From JAFKFH01 sp017307375 (lineage in GTDB: Bacteria; Pseudomonadota; Alphaproteobacteria; Ferrovibrionales; Ferrovibrionaceae), in NCBI GenBank assembly GCA_965229335.1, contig OZ245874.1:3720001-3784000 (forward strand): a DNA stretch of 64,000 bases. The letters are read 5' to 3'. A program made the position numbers and the translations under genes. Each line of letters opens with the position of its first letter. Within the stretch, counting starts at the first letter, position 1. Shown one piece after another: positions 15,577 to 23,569 of this stretch. Under the pieces are notes generated by a model, which was not told the origin of the DNA, did no database searches, and saw only the letters and a program-made list of their open reading frames with translations.

Positions 15577-17824
15577 GCCCGTGACCTTCGACACCAACGG
15601 CTATCTCGGCTACACCGACCGGCTCAGCGTGCCCGCCGGCGAGACCATCACCTTCCATGTATCGAGCCGCCGCGGCGATTTCCGTGCCGACATCCTGCGC
15701 GTGCGCTGCGCCGATGCGGATCCCGCCGGCCCGGGTCTCCGACTCAAGCCGATGCCGTCGGCCATCGACGGCGAACACAAAGGCATGCTGCAGCCGATCC
15801 GCCCCGGTTCCTGCATCGTCGTCCCGCCGTCGACGCTGTTCGCGCCGGCATCCGGCCTGTCGGTCGGCGCCTATGTCTTCCCGACACTGATCGAGGACCG
15901 GACGCGCAGCGTCATGGCCTGCTGGTCGGGCAATACGGGCTGGGCGCTGACCATCGGTCCCGACGGCGCCGGACTGCGGCTCGGCACCGACGCCGAGCCG
16001 ATCGTGGTGACCACCGGGACGGCCCTGGAACTGCGCCGCTGGTACTGGATATCGGCGACCCTCGATCCGGCCAGTGGCCGGGTGATCGTGACCCAACTGC
16101 GGCTGGCCGACGGCAATCTGCCGGCGCGTCGCCTCGTGGCCGACATCCGCCACGCCGCTGCCTGGCGGCTCGGCGCCGATGCACCTTTCGTGATCGGCGC
16201 CCAGTCGGCCGGGGCTGGCCTTTACGAGGCCCATGTCGACGGCAAGATCGAACGCCCGCGGGTTTATGCGGGGGTGATCGATGATGCCGCGCTGCGCCAG
16301 TTCGATGCCGATCCGCGGCCGGGTGCGGTCGATCCCGGGCTGGTCGGGCTGTGGGATTTCTCGCTCGGCATTCCGACGCTCGTCGCCAGCGACCTCTCGG
16401 CCAATCGCTTCGACGGCCGGCTGCACCAGATGCCGATGCGCGCGGCGATCGGCGTGCGCTGGGACGGCCGGATCCAGGATTGGCGGCTGGATCCGACCCA
16501 GTACGGCGCAATCCACTTTCACAGCGACGACATCGTCGACTGCCTGTGGCAGCCGACCCTGACGCTCGCCGTCCCGGCCGACTGGCGTTCGGGCTTCTAC
16601 ACGCTGCGCCTGCGGCCGGTCGTCGAGGACCCGGCGCAACCGGCCGAGAGCTACGTGCCGTTCTTCGTGACGCCGGGCAGGCATCAGCCGCGGGCGAAGC
16701 TGGCCGTCATCGCCTCGACCGCCACCTTCCTGGCCTATGCCAATTCGGCGCTGCGCCTCGATCATGTCCATTTCGAAGCACTGCTGGAAAGCGTCCTGCA
16801 GTTGACCCCCGACGACGTGTTCCTGCAGGAGAACCCCGAACTGGGCCAGTCGACCTACGACAAGCATGTCGACGGTTCGGGCCATTGCCATTCGTCGTGG
16901 CGGCGGCCGATCCTCAATACCCGGCCGCGCTCGAACCCGTTCAACTACGCGGTCGATACCCATTTCCTCGACTGGCTGGAGGAGAAGGGCATCGACTACG
17001 ACGTGCTGACCGACGTCGAGCTGGACCGGCAGGGCGCGGCGGCGTTGCAGCCCTATCTGACGGTCGCGACACTGTCGCACCCCGAGTACTACACCGCCGG
17101 CATGATGAACGCGCTGCTGGCCCATCAGGGCCGGGGCGGGCGTCATATCTATTTCGGCGGCAACGGCTTTTACTGGCGTTGCGCATTCCACCCGGCATGC
17201 CCGTCGGTGCTGGAGATGCGCCGCGGCCTCACCGGTACGCGGACCTGGGAAAGCGTCTCGGGCGAAGTCCACATGGCCGGTACCGGCGAGCCTGGCGGTC
17301 TCTGGCGGCATTCCGGCTTCGCGCCGCAGAAGCTGGTCGGCGTCGGCTTCGTCGCCATGGTCTACGACCGCTCCGGCTGGTATGAGCGCACGGGCCAGAG
17401 CGACGATCCGCGGGCGGCCTTCATCTTCGCAGGCCTCGACCGGCATGAACCGATCGGCAAGTTCGGGCTGCGCTATGGCGGTGCGGTCGGGGTCGAGATC
17501 GATCGCTTCGATCTCGAACTCGGCTCGCCGCCGCACGCGCTGGTGGTGGCGACGTCCGAAGGCCTCGGCCCGGGATCGCTGCCCTCGCCGGAAGAATTCC
17601 GGACCATGGTGCACGGGCTGGGCGGCGACCAGAACGCCCATGTTCGGGCCGACATGGTGTTCTTCGAGACACCCGATGGCGGCGCCGTGTTCTCGACCGG
17701 CTCGATTTCCTACCTGCTGTCGCTCGGTACCAACGGCTACGACAACAACGTGAGCCGGCTGACCGAGAACGTCGTGCGCCGGTTCCTCGATGCCACCCCC
17801 TTCGCAATGCCCGACGCATGCTGA
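15569..17824 (+). CDS. N,N-dimethylformamidase-like amidohydrolase, large subunit
   Basis: 751 residues, close to the length of the DMFase beta subunit. The N-terminal half contains a LamG-like beta-sandwich (about 90-260, ending LVGLWDFSLGI). The C-terminal half carries the iron site region: FLAYANSA (Y390), STYDKHVDGSGHCHSS (Y430) and SHPEYYT (H504, E506). Characterised DMFase is reported to bind iron through two Tyr and one Glu; assigning Y390, Y430 and E506 is my motif-level inference. It starts at TTG with AGGAG 7 bases upstream. DMFase cleaves formamides to amine and formate, but this operon holds transaminases and a Pot importer, so the real amide is probably different. Confidence 0.82.
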   Translation: MTEPVTFDTNGYLGYTDRLSVPAGETITFHVSSRRGDFRADILRVRCADADPAGPGLRLKPMPSAIDGEHKGMLQPIRPGSCIVVPPSTLFAPASGLSVGAYVFPTLIEDRTRSVMACWSGNTGWALTIGPDGAGLRLGTDAEPIVVTTGTALELRRWYWISATLDPASGRVIVTQLRLADGNLPARRLVADIRHAAAWRLGADAPFVIGAQSAGAGLYEAHVDGKIERPRVYAGVIDDAALRQFDADPRPGAVDPGLVGLWDFSLGIPTLVASDLSANRFDGRLHQMPMRAAIGVRWDGRIQDWRLDPTQYGAIHFHSDDIVDCLWQPTLTLAVPADWRSGFYTLRLRPVVEDPAQPAESYVPFFVTPGRHQPRAKLAVIASTATFLAYANSALRLDHVHFEALLESVLQLTPDDVFLQENPELGQSTYDKHVDGSGHCHSSWRRPILNTRPRSNPFNYAVDTHFLDWLEEKGIDYDVLTDVELDRQGAAALQPYLTVATLSHPEYYTAGMMNALLAHQGRGGRHIYFGGNGFYWRCAFHPACPSVLEMRRGLTGTRTWESVSGEVHMAGTGEPGGLWRHSGFAPQKLVGVGFVAMVYDRSGWYERTGQSDDPRAAFIFAGLDRHEPIGKFGLRYGGAVGVEIDRFDLELGSPPHALVVATSEGLGPGSLPSPEEFRTMVHGLGGDQNAHVRADMVFFETPDGGAVFSTGSISYLLSLGTNGYDNNVSRLTENVVRRFLDATPFAMPDAC

Positions 17825-18582
17825 CCGGTCATACACGGCTCTATTTCCAGCTCGCCCATCCGGTCGGCCACGTCCGCGTCAACCGGATCCTCAACCCGAT
17901 CTTCGAGGCGCGCGGGATCGATGCGATGGTCGTGCCGCTGCATGTGCTGCCCGATGACTTCGACGCGACATTGCCGCGGCTGGCCCGCCTGGGCAACGTC
18001 GGCGGGTTCCTCGTCACCGTGCCGCACAAGGAGGCGGTGGCGCGCCACTGCGACACCTTGCTGCCGCAGGCGCGGCTCTGCGGCTCGGCCAATGCGGTAC
18101 GGATCGAGCCGGACGGCAGGCTTACCGGCGAAATGTTCGATGGCGTCGGGCTGAAGGCCGCGCTCGACGAAGCGGGCTTCACCATCGCCGGCCGGCGGGT
18201 CCTGCTGGTCGGCGCGGGCGGCGCGGCGCGGTCGATCGCGTTCATGCTGGCCGATGCCGGTGCCGATCTCGTCATCGCCAACCGCAACCTGGCGCGTGCC
18301 GAGGCCCTGGCCGGCGAGGTCGGCGCGTCGGCCGGCCCCGCCGATCCGCGCGGTTTCGATCTCGTCGTCAATGCGACGTCGCTCGGCCTGAAGCCGGACG
18401 ATCCGCTGCCAGTCGATGCCGGGCTGCTGTCGCCCGCCACCGATGTCTGCGATATCGTCATCGGTGACGGGCCGACCGCCTTCGAGCGGGCGGCGACGGC
18501 GCGCGGCTGCCGCACGCTCGGCGGCCAGCGGATGCTGGACCATCAGTTCGACGCGGTTATCCGTTTCCTGCAGGGAGGATGA
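17818..18582 (+). CDS. Shikimate dehydrogenase family protein with altered substrate pocket
   Basis: 254-residue AroE-fold NADP-dependent dehydrogenase. Catalytic Lys is K71 (VTVPHKEA), the Asp partner is D108 (MFDGVGL), N92 is conserved (GSANAV), and the nucleotide loop VGAGGAARS is followed by NRNLARA, which suggests NADP. The N-terminal Ser-x-Ser that grips the shikimate carboxylate is missing: the region reads HPVGHVRVN. The normal NTD is MFD. It therefore probably reduces or oxidises something other than shikimate. It overlaps the amidohydrolase large-subunit gene by 7 bases and precedes the class IV aminotransferase by 3, placing it in the island pathway and not in aromatic biosynthesis. 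Confidence 0.83.
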   Translation: MLTGHTRLYFQLAHPVGHVRVNRILNPIFEARGIDAMVVPLHVLPDDFDATLPRLARLGNVGGFLVTVPHKEAVARHCDTLLPQARLCGSANAVRIEPDGRLTGEMFDGVGLKAALDEAGFTIAGRRVLLVGAGGAARSIAFMLADAGADLVIANRNLARAEALAGEVGASAGPADPRGFDLVVNATSLGLKPDDPLPVDAGLLSPATDVCDIVIGDGPTAFERAATARGCRTLGGQRMLDHQFDAVIRFLQGG

Positions 18583-18585
18583 AGC

Positions 18586-19491
18586 ATGGCCGAGACCAAT
18601 CCGTTCGCCGCCGGCGCAGCCCATGTCGAAGGACAGTTCGTGCCGGTCGCCGAGGCGCGCATCCCGCTGCTCGACCGCGGCTTCGTCCGCTCGGACGCCA
18701 CCTATGACGTGTTTCATGTCTGGCAGGGCTATGCCTTCCGCCTCGACGATCATCTCGACCGGTTCGAACGCAATGCGCGGGCCCTGCGCCTGACGCTGCC
18801 GTTCGGCCGCGACGAACTACGCCGAATCCTGATCGAATGCGTGCGCCTGTCGGGTCTGCGCGAAGCCTATGTGCAGATGACCCTGACCCGCGGCATCGCC
18901 CCGAAGGGCACGCGCGATCCGCGCCTCTGCGACAACCGGTTCTATGCGTTCGCCACGCCGTTCGTCTGGATCGCCAACGACGAGCAGCGGGCGAGGGGGC
19001 TGCATCTGCATGTCTCGTCGGTTCGGCGCATCCCGCCGACCTCGCTCGACCCGACGATCAAGAATTTCCATTGGCTCGATCTGACCCAGGGGTTGTTCGA
19101 AGCCTTCGACCAGGGCGCCGACATCGACGTGCTGCACGACGGCCAGGGCAACCTGACGGAAGGCCCCGGCTTCAACCTGTTCGTGGTCAAGGACGGCGGG
19201 CTGGTGACGCCCGACAGCGGCGTGTTCGACGGCATGACCCGGCGCACGGTGCTCGAACTCTGCGCGGAACTCGGCTTGCCCGTCGAGGCGACGGTGGTGC
19301 CGGTCGCGGCCCTCGACGATGCCGACGAGGTGTTTCTGTCGTCGACCGCCGGCGGCATCATGCCGGTCACGTTGATCAACGGCCGCAAGGTGGCGGGGGG
19401 CGAACCAGGCCCGATCACCCGTCGACTGCATGACGAATACTGGGGCCGCAAGGCGCAGGGCTGGCTCGGCACCCCGATCGCTTACGCCTGA
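18586..19491 (+). CDS. Class IV aminotransferase (branched-chain/D-amino acid type)
   Basis: 301 residues, fold type IV PLP enzyme. The Schiff-base lysine is K159 in PTIKNFHWLDL, PLP-phosphate contacts lie in LTEGPGFNLFVV and DGMTRRTVLELC, and the family C-terminal motif is EVFLSSTAGGIMPVTLING. The N-terminal IPLLDRGFVRSDATYDVFHVWQG resembles D-amino-acid/BCAT-like members. GGGAGG lies upstream of ATG 18586. It ends the Pot-amidohydrolase operon, so it may act on the amine or amino acid freed by the amidohydrolase, or recycle the amino acceptor for the class III enzymes. Confidence 0.88.
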   Translation: MAETNPFAAGAAHVEGQFVPVAEARIPLLDRGFVRSDATYDVFHVWQGYAFRLDDHLDRFERNARALRLTLPFGRDELRRILIECVRLSGLREAYVQMTLTRGIAPKGTRDPRLCDNRFYAFATPFVWIANDEQRARGLHLHVSSVRRIPPTSLDPTIKNFHWLDLTQGLFEAFDQGADIDVLHDGQGNLTEGPGFNLFVVKDGGLVTPDSGVFDGMTRRTVLELCAELGLPVEATVVPVAALDDADEVFLSSTAGGIMPVTLINGRKVAGGEPGPITRRLHDEYWGRKAQGWLGTPIAYA

Positions 19492-19537
19492 CGCTTTGTC
19501 CGCAAAACCGTCTTATGCCGTTGCACAAGACGTTTTA

Positions 19538-19554
19538 TGATATATCATATATCA
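19538..19554. promoter_or_regulatory. Palindromic operator candidate, site 2
   Basis: TGATATATCATATATCA, with the perfect 12-bp palindrome ATGATATATCAT at 19537-19548, ends 21 bases before the second aminotransferase ATG. It shares TGATATATCATATAT (15 bases) with the minus-strand reading of site 1. Confidence 0.7.
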
Positions 19555-19575
19555 AGAATTCGGGAGTGAGACGCC

Positions 19576-20802
19576 ATGGCCGGAACCAATTCGAGGGATT
19601 CGAGCCTGCGCCAGCGCGCGGCACGGGTTATTCCGAACGGCATGTGGGGGCATCTCGATGCCAGGCGCCTGCCGGAAGGCTATCCCCAGTTCTTCGAGCG
19701 TGGCCAGGGCAGCCGCCTGTGGGATGCCGATGGCCAGGAATATCTCGATTTCATGTGCAGCTGGGGGCCGATCGTGCTGGGCCACCATGACCCCGACGTC
19801 GAGGCGGCGGTAGACGCACAGCGCGCCAAGGGTGACTGTTTCAACGGGCCGGGCGAGGCGCTGGTCGACCTCGCCGAACTGCTGGTCGACGTGATCCCGC
19901 ATGCCGCCTGGACGATCATGGCGAAGAACGGCACGGACGCGACGACCGCCTGCGTGACGATCGCGCGCGCCGGTACGAGGCGGCGCAAGATCCTGGTGGC
20001 CAAGGGCGCCTATCATGGGGCGGCGCCGTGGTGCACGCCGTCGCTGGTCGGCGTGACGGCGGAGGATCGCGCCCATATCGCCCACTACCTCTTCAACGAT
20101 ATTGCGAGCATCGAGGCGGCCGTGGCGTCGGCCGGCGACGATCTCGCCGCGATCCTGGTCACCGGCTTCAAATGCGACCAGGGTTTCGATCACGAGATGC
20201 CGACACCGGAATTTGCCGCAGCCTGCCGGCGGCTTGCCGATGCGGCCGGTGCCGCGCTGATCGTCGACGATGTCCGCTCGGGCTTCCGCATCGACCTCGG
20301 CGGTACCTGGGAAACCGTCGGGGTCCGCCCTGACCTGTCCGCCTACAGCAAGGCGATAGCCAACGGCTATGCGCTGGCCGCCGTCACCGGCAACGACCGC
20401 TTCCGCGACGCCGCTGCCCAGGTATTCACCACCGGCTCGTTCTGGTACACATCGGTAGCGATGGCGGCCGCGCTGGCGACGATTCGCAAGCTGCGCGCAA
20501 TCGATGGCGTCGCCCACATGCGGCGCATGGGCCAGCGCCTGCGCGACGGTATCGCCGCCCAGGCGGCCCGGCACGGCGTGGCCATCCGCCAGACCGGGCC
20601 GACGCAGATGCCCGTGCTCCTGTTCGACGACGACGCCGATCGAGCCAAGGGCAATCTCTTCTGCGTCGAGGCGTTGAAACGTGGCGTCTATCTCCATCCG
20701 GCCCATACCATGTTCCTGTCCGCGGCCCATACGGCCGACGACATCGACCAGGCGCTCGAGGCGACCGATGCCGCGCTGGCGGCCGTGGCCGCACGCGGCT
20801 GA
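19576..20802 (+). CDS. Class III aminotransferase, glutamate-1-semialdehyde-mutase-like (copy 2)
   Basis: 408-residue paralogue of the gene at 10048, clearly related along the whole length, including long near-identical nucleotide stretches around the PLP lysine (LSAYSKAIANGYALAAV). It carries the same unusual KNGTDATTA and IVDDVRSGFR motifs. Copy 1 has an N-terminal extension of about 16 residues that this one lacks. GGGAG precedes the ATG. It starts a new transcription unit behind operator site 2 and is directly followed by the GntR gene (1-base overlap). Two copies suggest either two related substrates or two steps of one pathway. Confidence 0.85.
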   Translation: MAGTNSRDSSLRQRAARVIPNGMWGHLDARRLPEGYPQFFERGQGSRLWDADGQEYLDFMCSWGPIVLGHHDPDVEAAVDAQRAKGDCFNGPGEALVDLAELLVDVIPHAAWTIMAKNGTDATTACVTIARAGTRRRKILVAKGAYHGAAPWCTPSLVGVTAEDRAHIAHYLFNDIASIEAAVASAGDDLAAILVTGFKCDQGFDHEMPTPEFAAACRRLADAAGAALIVDDVRSGFRIDLGGTWETVGVRPDLSAYSKAIANGYALAAVTGNDRFRDAAAQVFTTGSFWYTSVAMAAALATIRKLRAIDGVAHMRRMGQRLRDGIAAQAARHGVAIRQTGPTQMPVLLFDDDADRAKGNLFCVEALKRGVYLHPAHTMFLSAAHTADDIDQALEATDAALAAVAARG

Positions 20803-21542
20803 TGCGCGCCGGGGCGGCTGACATGCGGCGCGGCGCCCAATCGGAATTCGAACCTGTCGCCCCGCAATCGCTGAGCGACAGCATCTATCTGCAGCTCCGC
20901 GAGCGGCTGATGCGCGGCCTGCTGAAGCCGCACCAGCGGCTGCGTATCAGGGAACTGGCCGAGGCCTTGGGCACGTCGGAGACGCCGGTACGCGAAGCCG
21001 TCTTCCAGCTCGTCCGCGACCGGGCCCTGGAACTGAAGCCCCGGCACTACATCCGGGTGCGTCGCCTGTCGGTGGCCGAGTATCTGGAGATCCGCGACAT
21101 CCGGCTGAAGCTCGAACCGCTGGCCGCCGAGCGCGCGTTGCAGCGGATCGACGAGGCGACTCTGCGCAAGCTTGCCGCCGCGCATGCGCGCCTGGTCAAG
21201 GCCGAGACGGACCGCGACTACGACACCGCGATCCGGGCCAATTTCGAGTTCCACTTCGGGCTTTACTGGAAGTCCGAGATGCCGGTCCTGATCGAGATGC
21301 TGGAAAGCCTGTGGATCCAGGTCGGGCCGATGCTGAACTTCCTCTATCCCTACGGCCATCCGACCTATGCCGGCGAGCATCAGCACGCCCTGGTGATCGA
21401 GGCGCTGAAGCGCCGCGACAGCGACGCCTTATGCCATGCCATCCGCGAGGACCTGATCGAGGGCGGGCAGAAGTTCCTCGAACATCTCGAGCGCATCGAG
21501 GCCGAACGCGGTCGCGACGCCGACGACAAAGAAGACGATTAA
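20802..21542 (+). CDS. GntR-family (FCD domain) transcriptional regulator
   Basis: 246 residues. The N-terminal winged helix is about 22-90 (LSDSIYLQLRERLMRGLLKPHQRLRIRELAEALGTSETPVREAVFQLV), and the all-helical FCD ligand domain is about 105-230. Two of the usual metal-site histidines are visible (EFHFGLYW, EHQHALVIEAL). At the third site, where FCD proteins usually have His before Leu, this one reads AIREDL. ATG 20802 overlaps the aminotransferase stop by one base; ATG 20823 is an alternative. It is the best candidate to bind the three TGATATATCA sites and thus repress the island, including its own unit. Confidence 0.9.
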   Translation: MRAGAADMRRGAQSEFEPVAPQSLSDSIYLQLRERLMRGLLKPHQRLRIRELAEALGTSETPVREAVFQLVRDRALELKPRHYIRVRRLSVAEYLEIRDIRLKLEPLAAERALQRIDEATLRKLAAAHARLVKAETDRDYDTAIRANFEFHFGLYWKSEMPVLIEMLESLWIQVGPMLNFLYPYGHPTYAGEHQHALVIEALKRRDSDALCHAIREDLIEGGQKFLEHLERIEAERGRDADDKEDD

Positions 21543-21583
21543 ACCGCTCAGGGGAGATTGACAGTGTCCACTGCCGTGACATT

Positions 21584-21600
21584 AGATATATCATGTATCA
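21584..21600. promoter_or_regulatory. Palindromic operator candidate, site 3
   Basis: AGATATATCATGTATCA matches site 2 at 15 of 17 positions in the same orientation and lies 16 bases before the transketolase ATG. It links the split transketolase to the same regulator as sites 1 and 2. Confidence 0.65.
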
Positions 21601-21616
21601 GAGGGAGCGCTGAGGC

Positions 21617-22489
21617 ATGACCCGGCCCGATACCTCCCGAGGGCACAACGTTTCCCTCGATTTCCTGGCCGACCGGGCTCGCTTCGTGCGGCTCGAGACG
21701 CTGAGGCTGTCGCGCATCGCCGGGGCCGGGCATTATTCGTCGACCTTCTCGGCGGCCGAGCTGTTCGCTGCACTCTATTACGCCCATCTGCGCATCAATC
21801 CGGCCGAGCCGCGCTGGCCCGACCGTGACCGCTTCATCCTGTCGAAGGGCCATGCCGCCATCGGGCTCTATCCGGTGCTGGCCGACCTCGGCTTCTACGA
21901 CATGAAGCTTTTGGAGAATTACACCCGGCTCGGCTCGCCCTTCGGCGACCACCCGGACATGAAGAAGATTCCGGGTGTCGATTTCTCGTCCGGCTCGCTC
22001 GGCCACGGCCTCTCGGTCGGCGTCGGCATGGCCCTTTCGGGCCGGGTCGAGAAGCGCGACTTCCGGGTCTACTGCATGCTCGGCGACGGCGAGCTGAACG
22101 AAGGGCAGGTGTGGGAGGCGGCGATGGCCGCCGGCCATTTCAAGCTGCAGGGCCTCGTCGCCATCGTCGACCGCAACCAGCTCTGCATCGACGGCAATAC
22201 CGAGCAGGTGATGTCGGTGGAGCCGATCGGCGATCGTTTCGCCAGTTTCGGCTGGGCGGTGCAGCGTATCGACGGCCATGACCTCGAGGCGGTCATGGCG
22301 GCGCTGGAAGGGCTGAAGCCCGCCGGCGAGGGCAAGCCGCAGCTGATCATCGCCGACACCATCAAGGGGCGCGGCGTCAAGCGCATGGAACTCAGCCTCA
22401 ACTGGCATGTCGGCAATCTCGTCGGCGAGGATTACGACGACGCCTGGAACGAGATCATGGCGGGTCTGCAGCCCCGTGTGGAGGCCTGA
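21617..22489 (+). CDS. Transketolase, N-terminal (TPP pyrophosphate) subunit
   Basis: 290 residues, corresponding to the first third of transketolase. The thiamine-diphosphate motif LGDGELNEGQVWEAA has GDG at 156-158. RFILSKGHAAIGLYPVLA and FSSGSLGHGLSVGVGMA are standard. Split transketolases transfer two-carbon units between sugar phosphates; related pairs serve specialised sugar routes such as apulose phosphate breakdown. GAGGGAG upstream supports ATG 21617. It is co-transcribed with the C-terminal subunit 1 base away, behind operator site 3. Confidence 0.9.
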   Translation: MTRPDTSRGHNVSLDFLADRARFVRLETLRLSRIAGAGHYSSTFSAAELFAALYYAHLRINPAEPRWPDRDRFILSKGHAAIGLYPVLADLGFYDMKLLENYTRLGSPFGDHPDMKKIPGVDFSSGSLGHGLSVGVGMALSGRVEKRDFRVYCMLGDGELNEGQVWEAAMAAGHFKLQGLVAIVDRNQLCIDGNTEQVMSVEPIGDRFASFGWAVQRIDGHDLEAVMAALEGLKPAGEGKPQLIIADTIKGRGVKRMELSLNWHVGNLVGEDYDDAWNEIMAGLQPRVEA

Positions 22490-22490
22490 C

Positions 22491-23528
22491 ATGGCTGACA
22501 TCGAGAACGGCCAGGATCAGTCCGCGATCTTCCGCGGCACGGCCGGCGACGACAATGTCCTGAAGGACAACCGCTCGGTCCAGGGGACGCCGGCGGCGGC
22601 GATGCCGGCGTTCATCCTGGGTGAAGAACTGGCTGATCTGGCCGACAGCGATCCGCGCATCGTCGTGCTGACCGCCGACCTCGCCTCGGCCAATCGGACC
22701 CGCGATTTCGAGCACCGGCACCCCGATCGCTTCTTCGATTTCGGCATCGCCGAGCGCAACATGATCACGGCGGCGGCGGGCATGGCGTCCTGCGGCCATA
22801 TCGCCTATGCCGCGACCTTCGCCTCGTTCGCCGCGATCCTCGGGGCCGAGACCATCAGGACCGACTGCGCCTATCCGAAATTGCCGGTCCGCGTCATCGG
22901 CCATCATTCCGGCATGTCGATGGGGTTCTACGGCACCAGCCATCATTCGCTCGAAGACATCGGCATGATGCGCACGATCGCCGATCTGACGGTGGTGGCG
23001 GCGGCCGACTCCAATCAGCTGCGCGCCGTCCTGCGCGCATCGATCGACCAGCCCGGGGCGATGTACATCCGCCTGGGCCGCGGCCGCGACCCACAGGTCT
23101 ACGAGCGCGTGCCGGAGAACTTCAGGCTGGGCGAGGCGATCACCCTGCGCGAGGGCCGCGACCTGACGATCATCACCATGGGCGCCGAACTGCGCCCGTC
23201 GCTCGATGCCGCGGCCGCGCTGGCCGAGGCCGGCATCGCCACGCGGGTGATCGACATGCACACGATCAAGCCGCTCGACGCCGCGGCGATCCGCCGGGCG
23301 GCCGAGGAGACGGCCGCGATCCTGGTGGTCGAAGAACATAACGTCACCGGCGGTCTCGGCAGTGCGGTTGCCGAGGTCCTGGTCGACGGGCCGCGCGTCA
23401 GGTTCCGCCGCCATGGCGTGCCGGACGAATTCGCCCTGATCGGTCCGCCGGCGGGGCTCTATGCCCACTACCGGCTCGACGCGCCGGGCATAACTGCGGT
23501 CGCAAAGGAATTCCTGGGACGGGCATGA
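22491..23528 (+). CDS. Transketolase, C-terminal subunit
   Basis: 345 residues: the pyrimidine-binding domain plus the transketolase C domain. FFDFGIAERNMITAAAGMASCG carries the catalytic Glu that activates thiamine, GMSMGFYGTSHHSLEDIGMMRTI is typical, and AILVVEEHNVTGGLGSAVAEVL lies in the C-terminal domain. An N-terminal extension of about 40 residues before the fold is longer than usual. GGAGG is 6 bases before the ATG. It forms one enzyme with the preceding subunit; a product such as dihydroxyacetone phosphate or glyceraldehyde phosphate would tie the OtnK/OtnC branch to central metabolism (inference). Confidence 0.9.
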   Translation: MADIENGQDQSAIFRGTAGDDNVLKDNRSVQGTPAAAMPAFILGEELADLADSDPRIVVLTADLASANRTRDFEHRHPDRFFDFGIAERNMITAAAGMASCGHIAYAATFASFAAILGAETIRTDCAYPKLPVRVIGHHSGMSMGFYGTSHHSLEDIGMMRTIADLTVVAAADSNQLRAVLRASIDQPGAMYIRLGRGRDPQVYERVPENFRLGEAITLREGRDLTIITMGAELRPSLDAAAALAEAGIATRVIDMHTIKPLDAAAIRRAAEETAAILVVEEHNVTGGLGSAVAEVLVDGPRVRFRRHGVPDEFALIGPPAGLYAHYRLDAPGITAVAKEFLGRA

Positions 23529-23569
23529 GCCCGCTCCAGGGTCGGGGAAGGCATAACGGGAGGCTTAAC

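Noticed and set aside
15569..17824. Stating that the organism degrades dimethylformamide
   Set aside because: Homology is to the enzyme family only; no linked dimethylamine or formate genes are present.
15527..17836. 769-codon minus-strand frame opposite the amidohydrolase large subunit
   Set aside because: Same length effect of GC-rich shadow coding; the plus-strand frame has family motifs and a ribosome site.
17818..18582. Calling the AroE-like gene the housekeeping shikimate dehydrogenase
   Set aside because: The shikimate carboxylate clamp is absent and the gene is buried in a catabolic operon.
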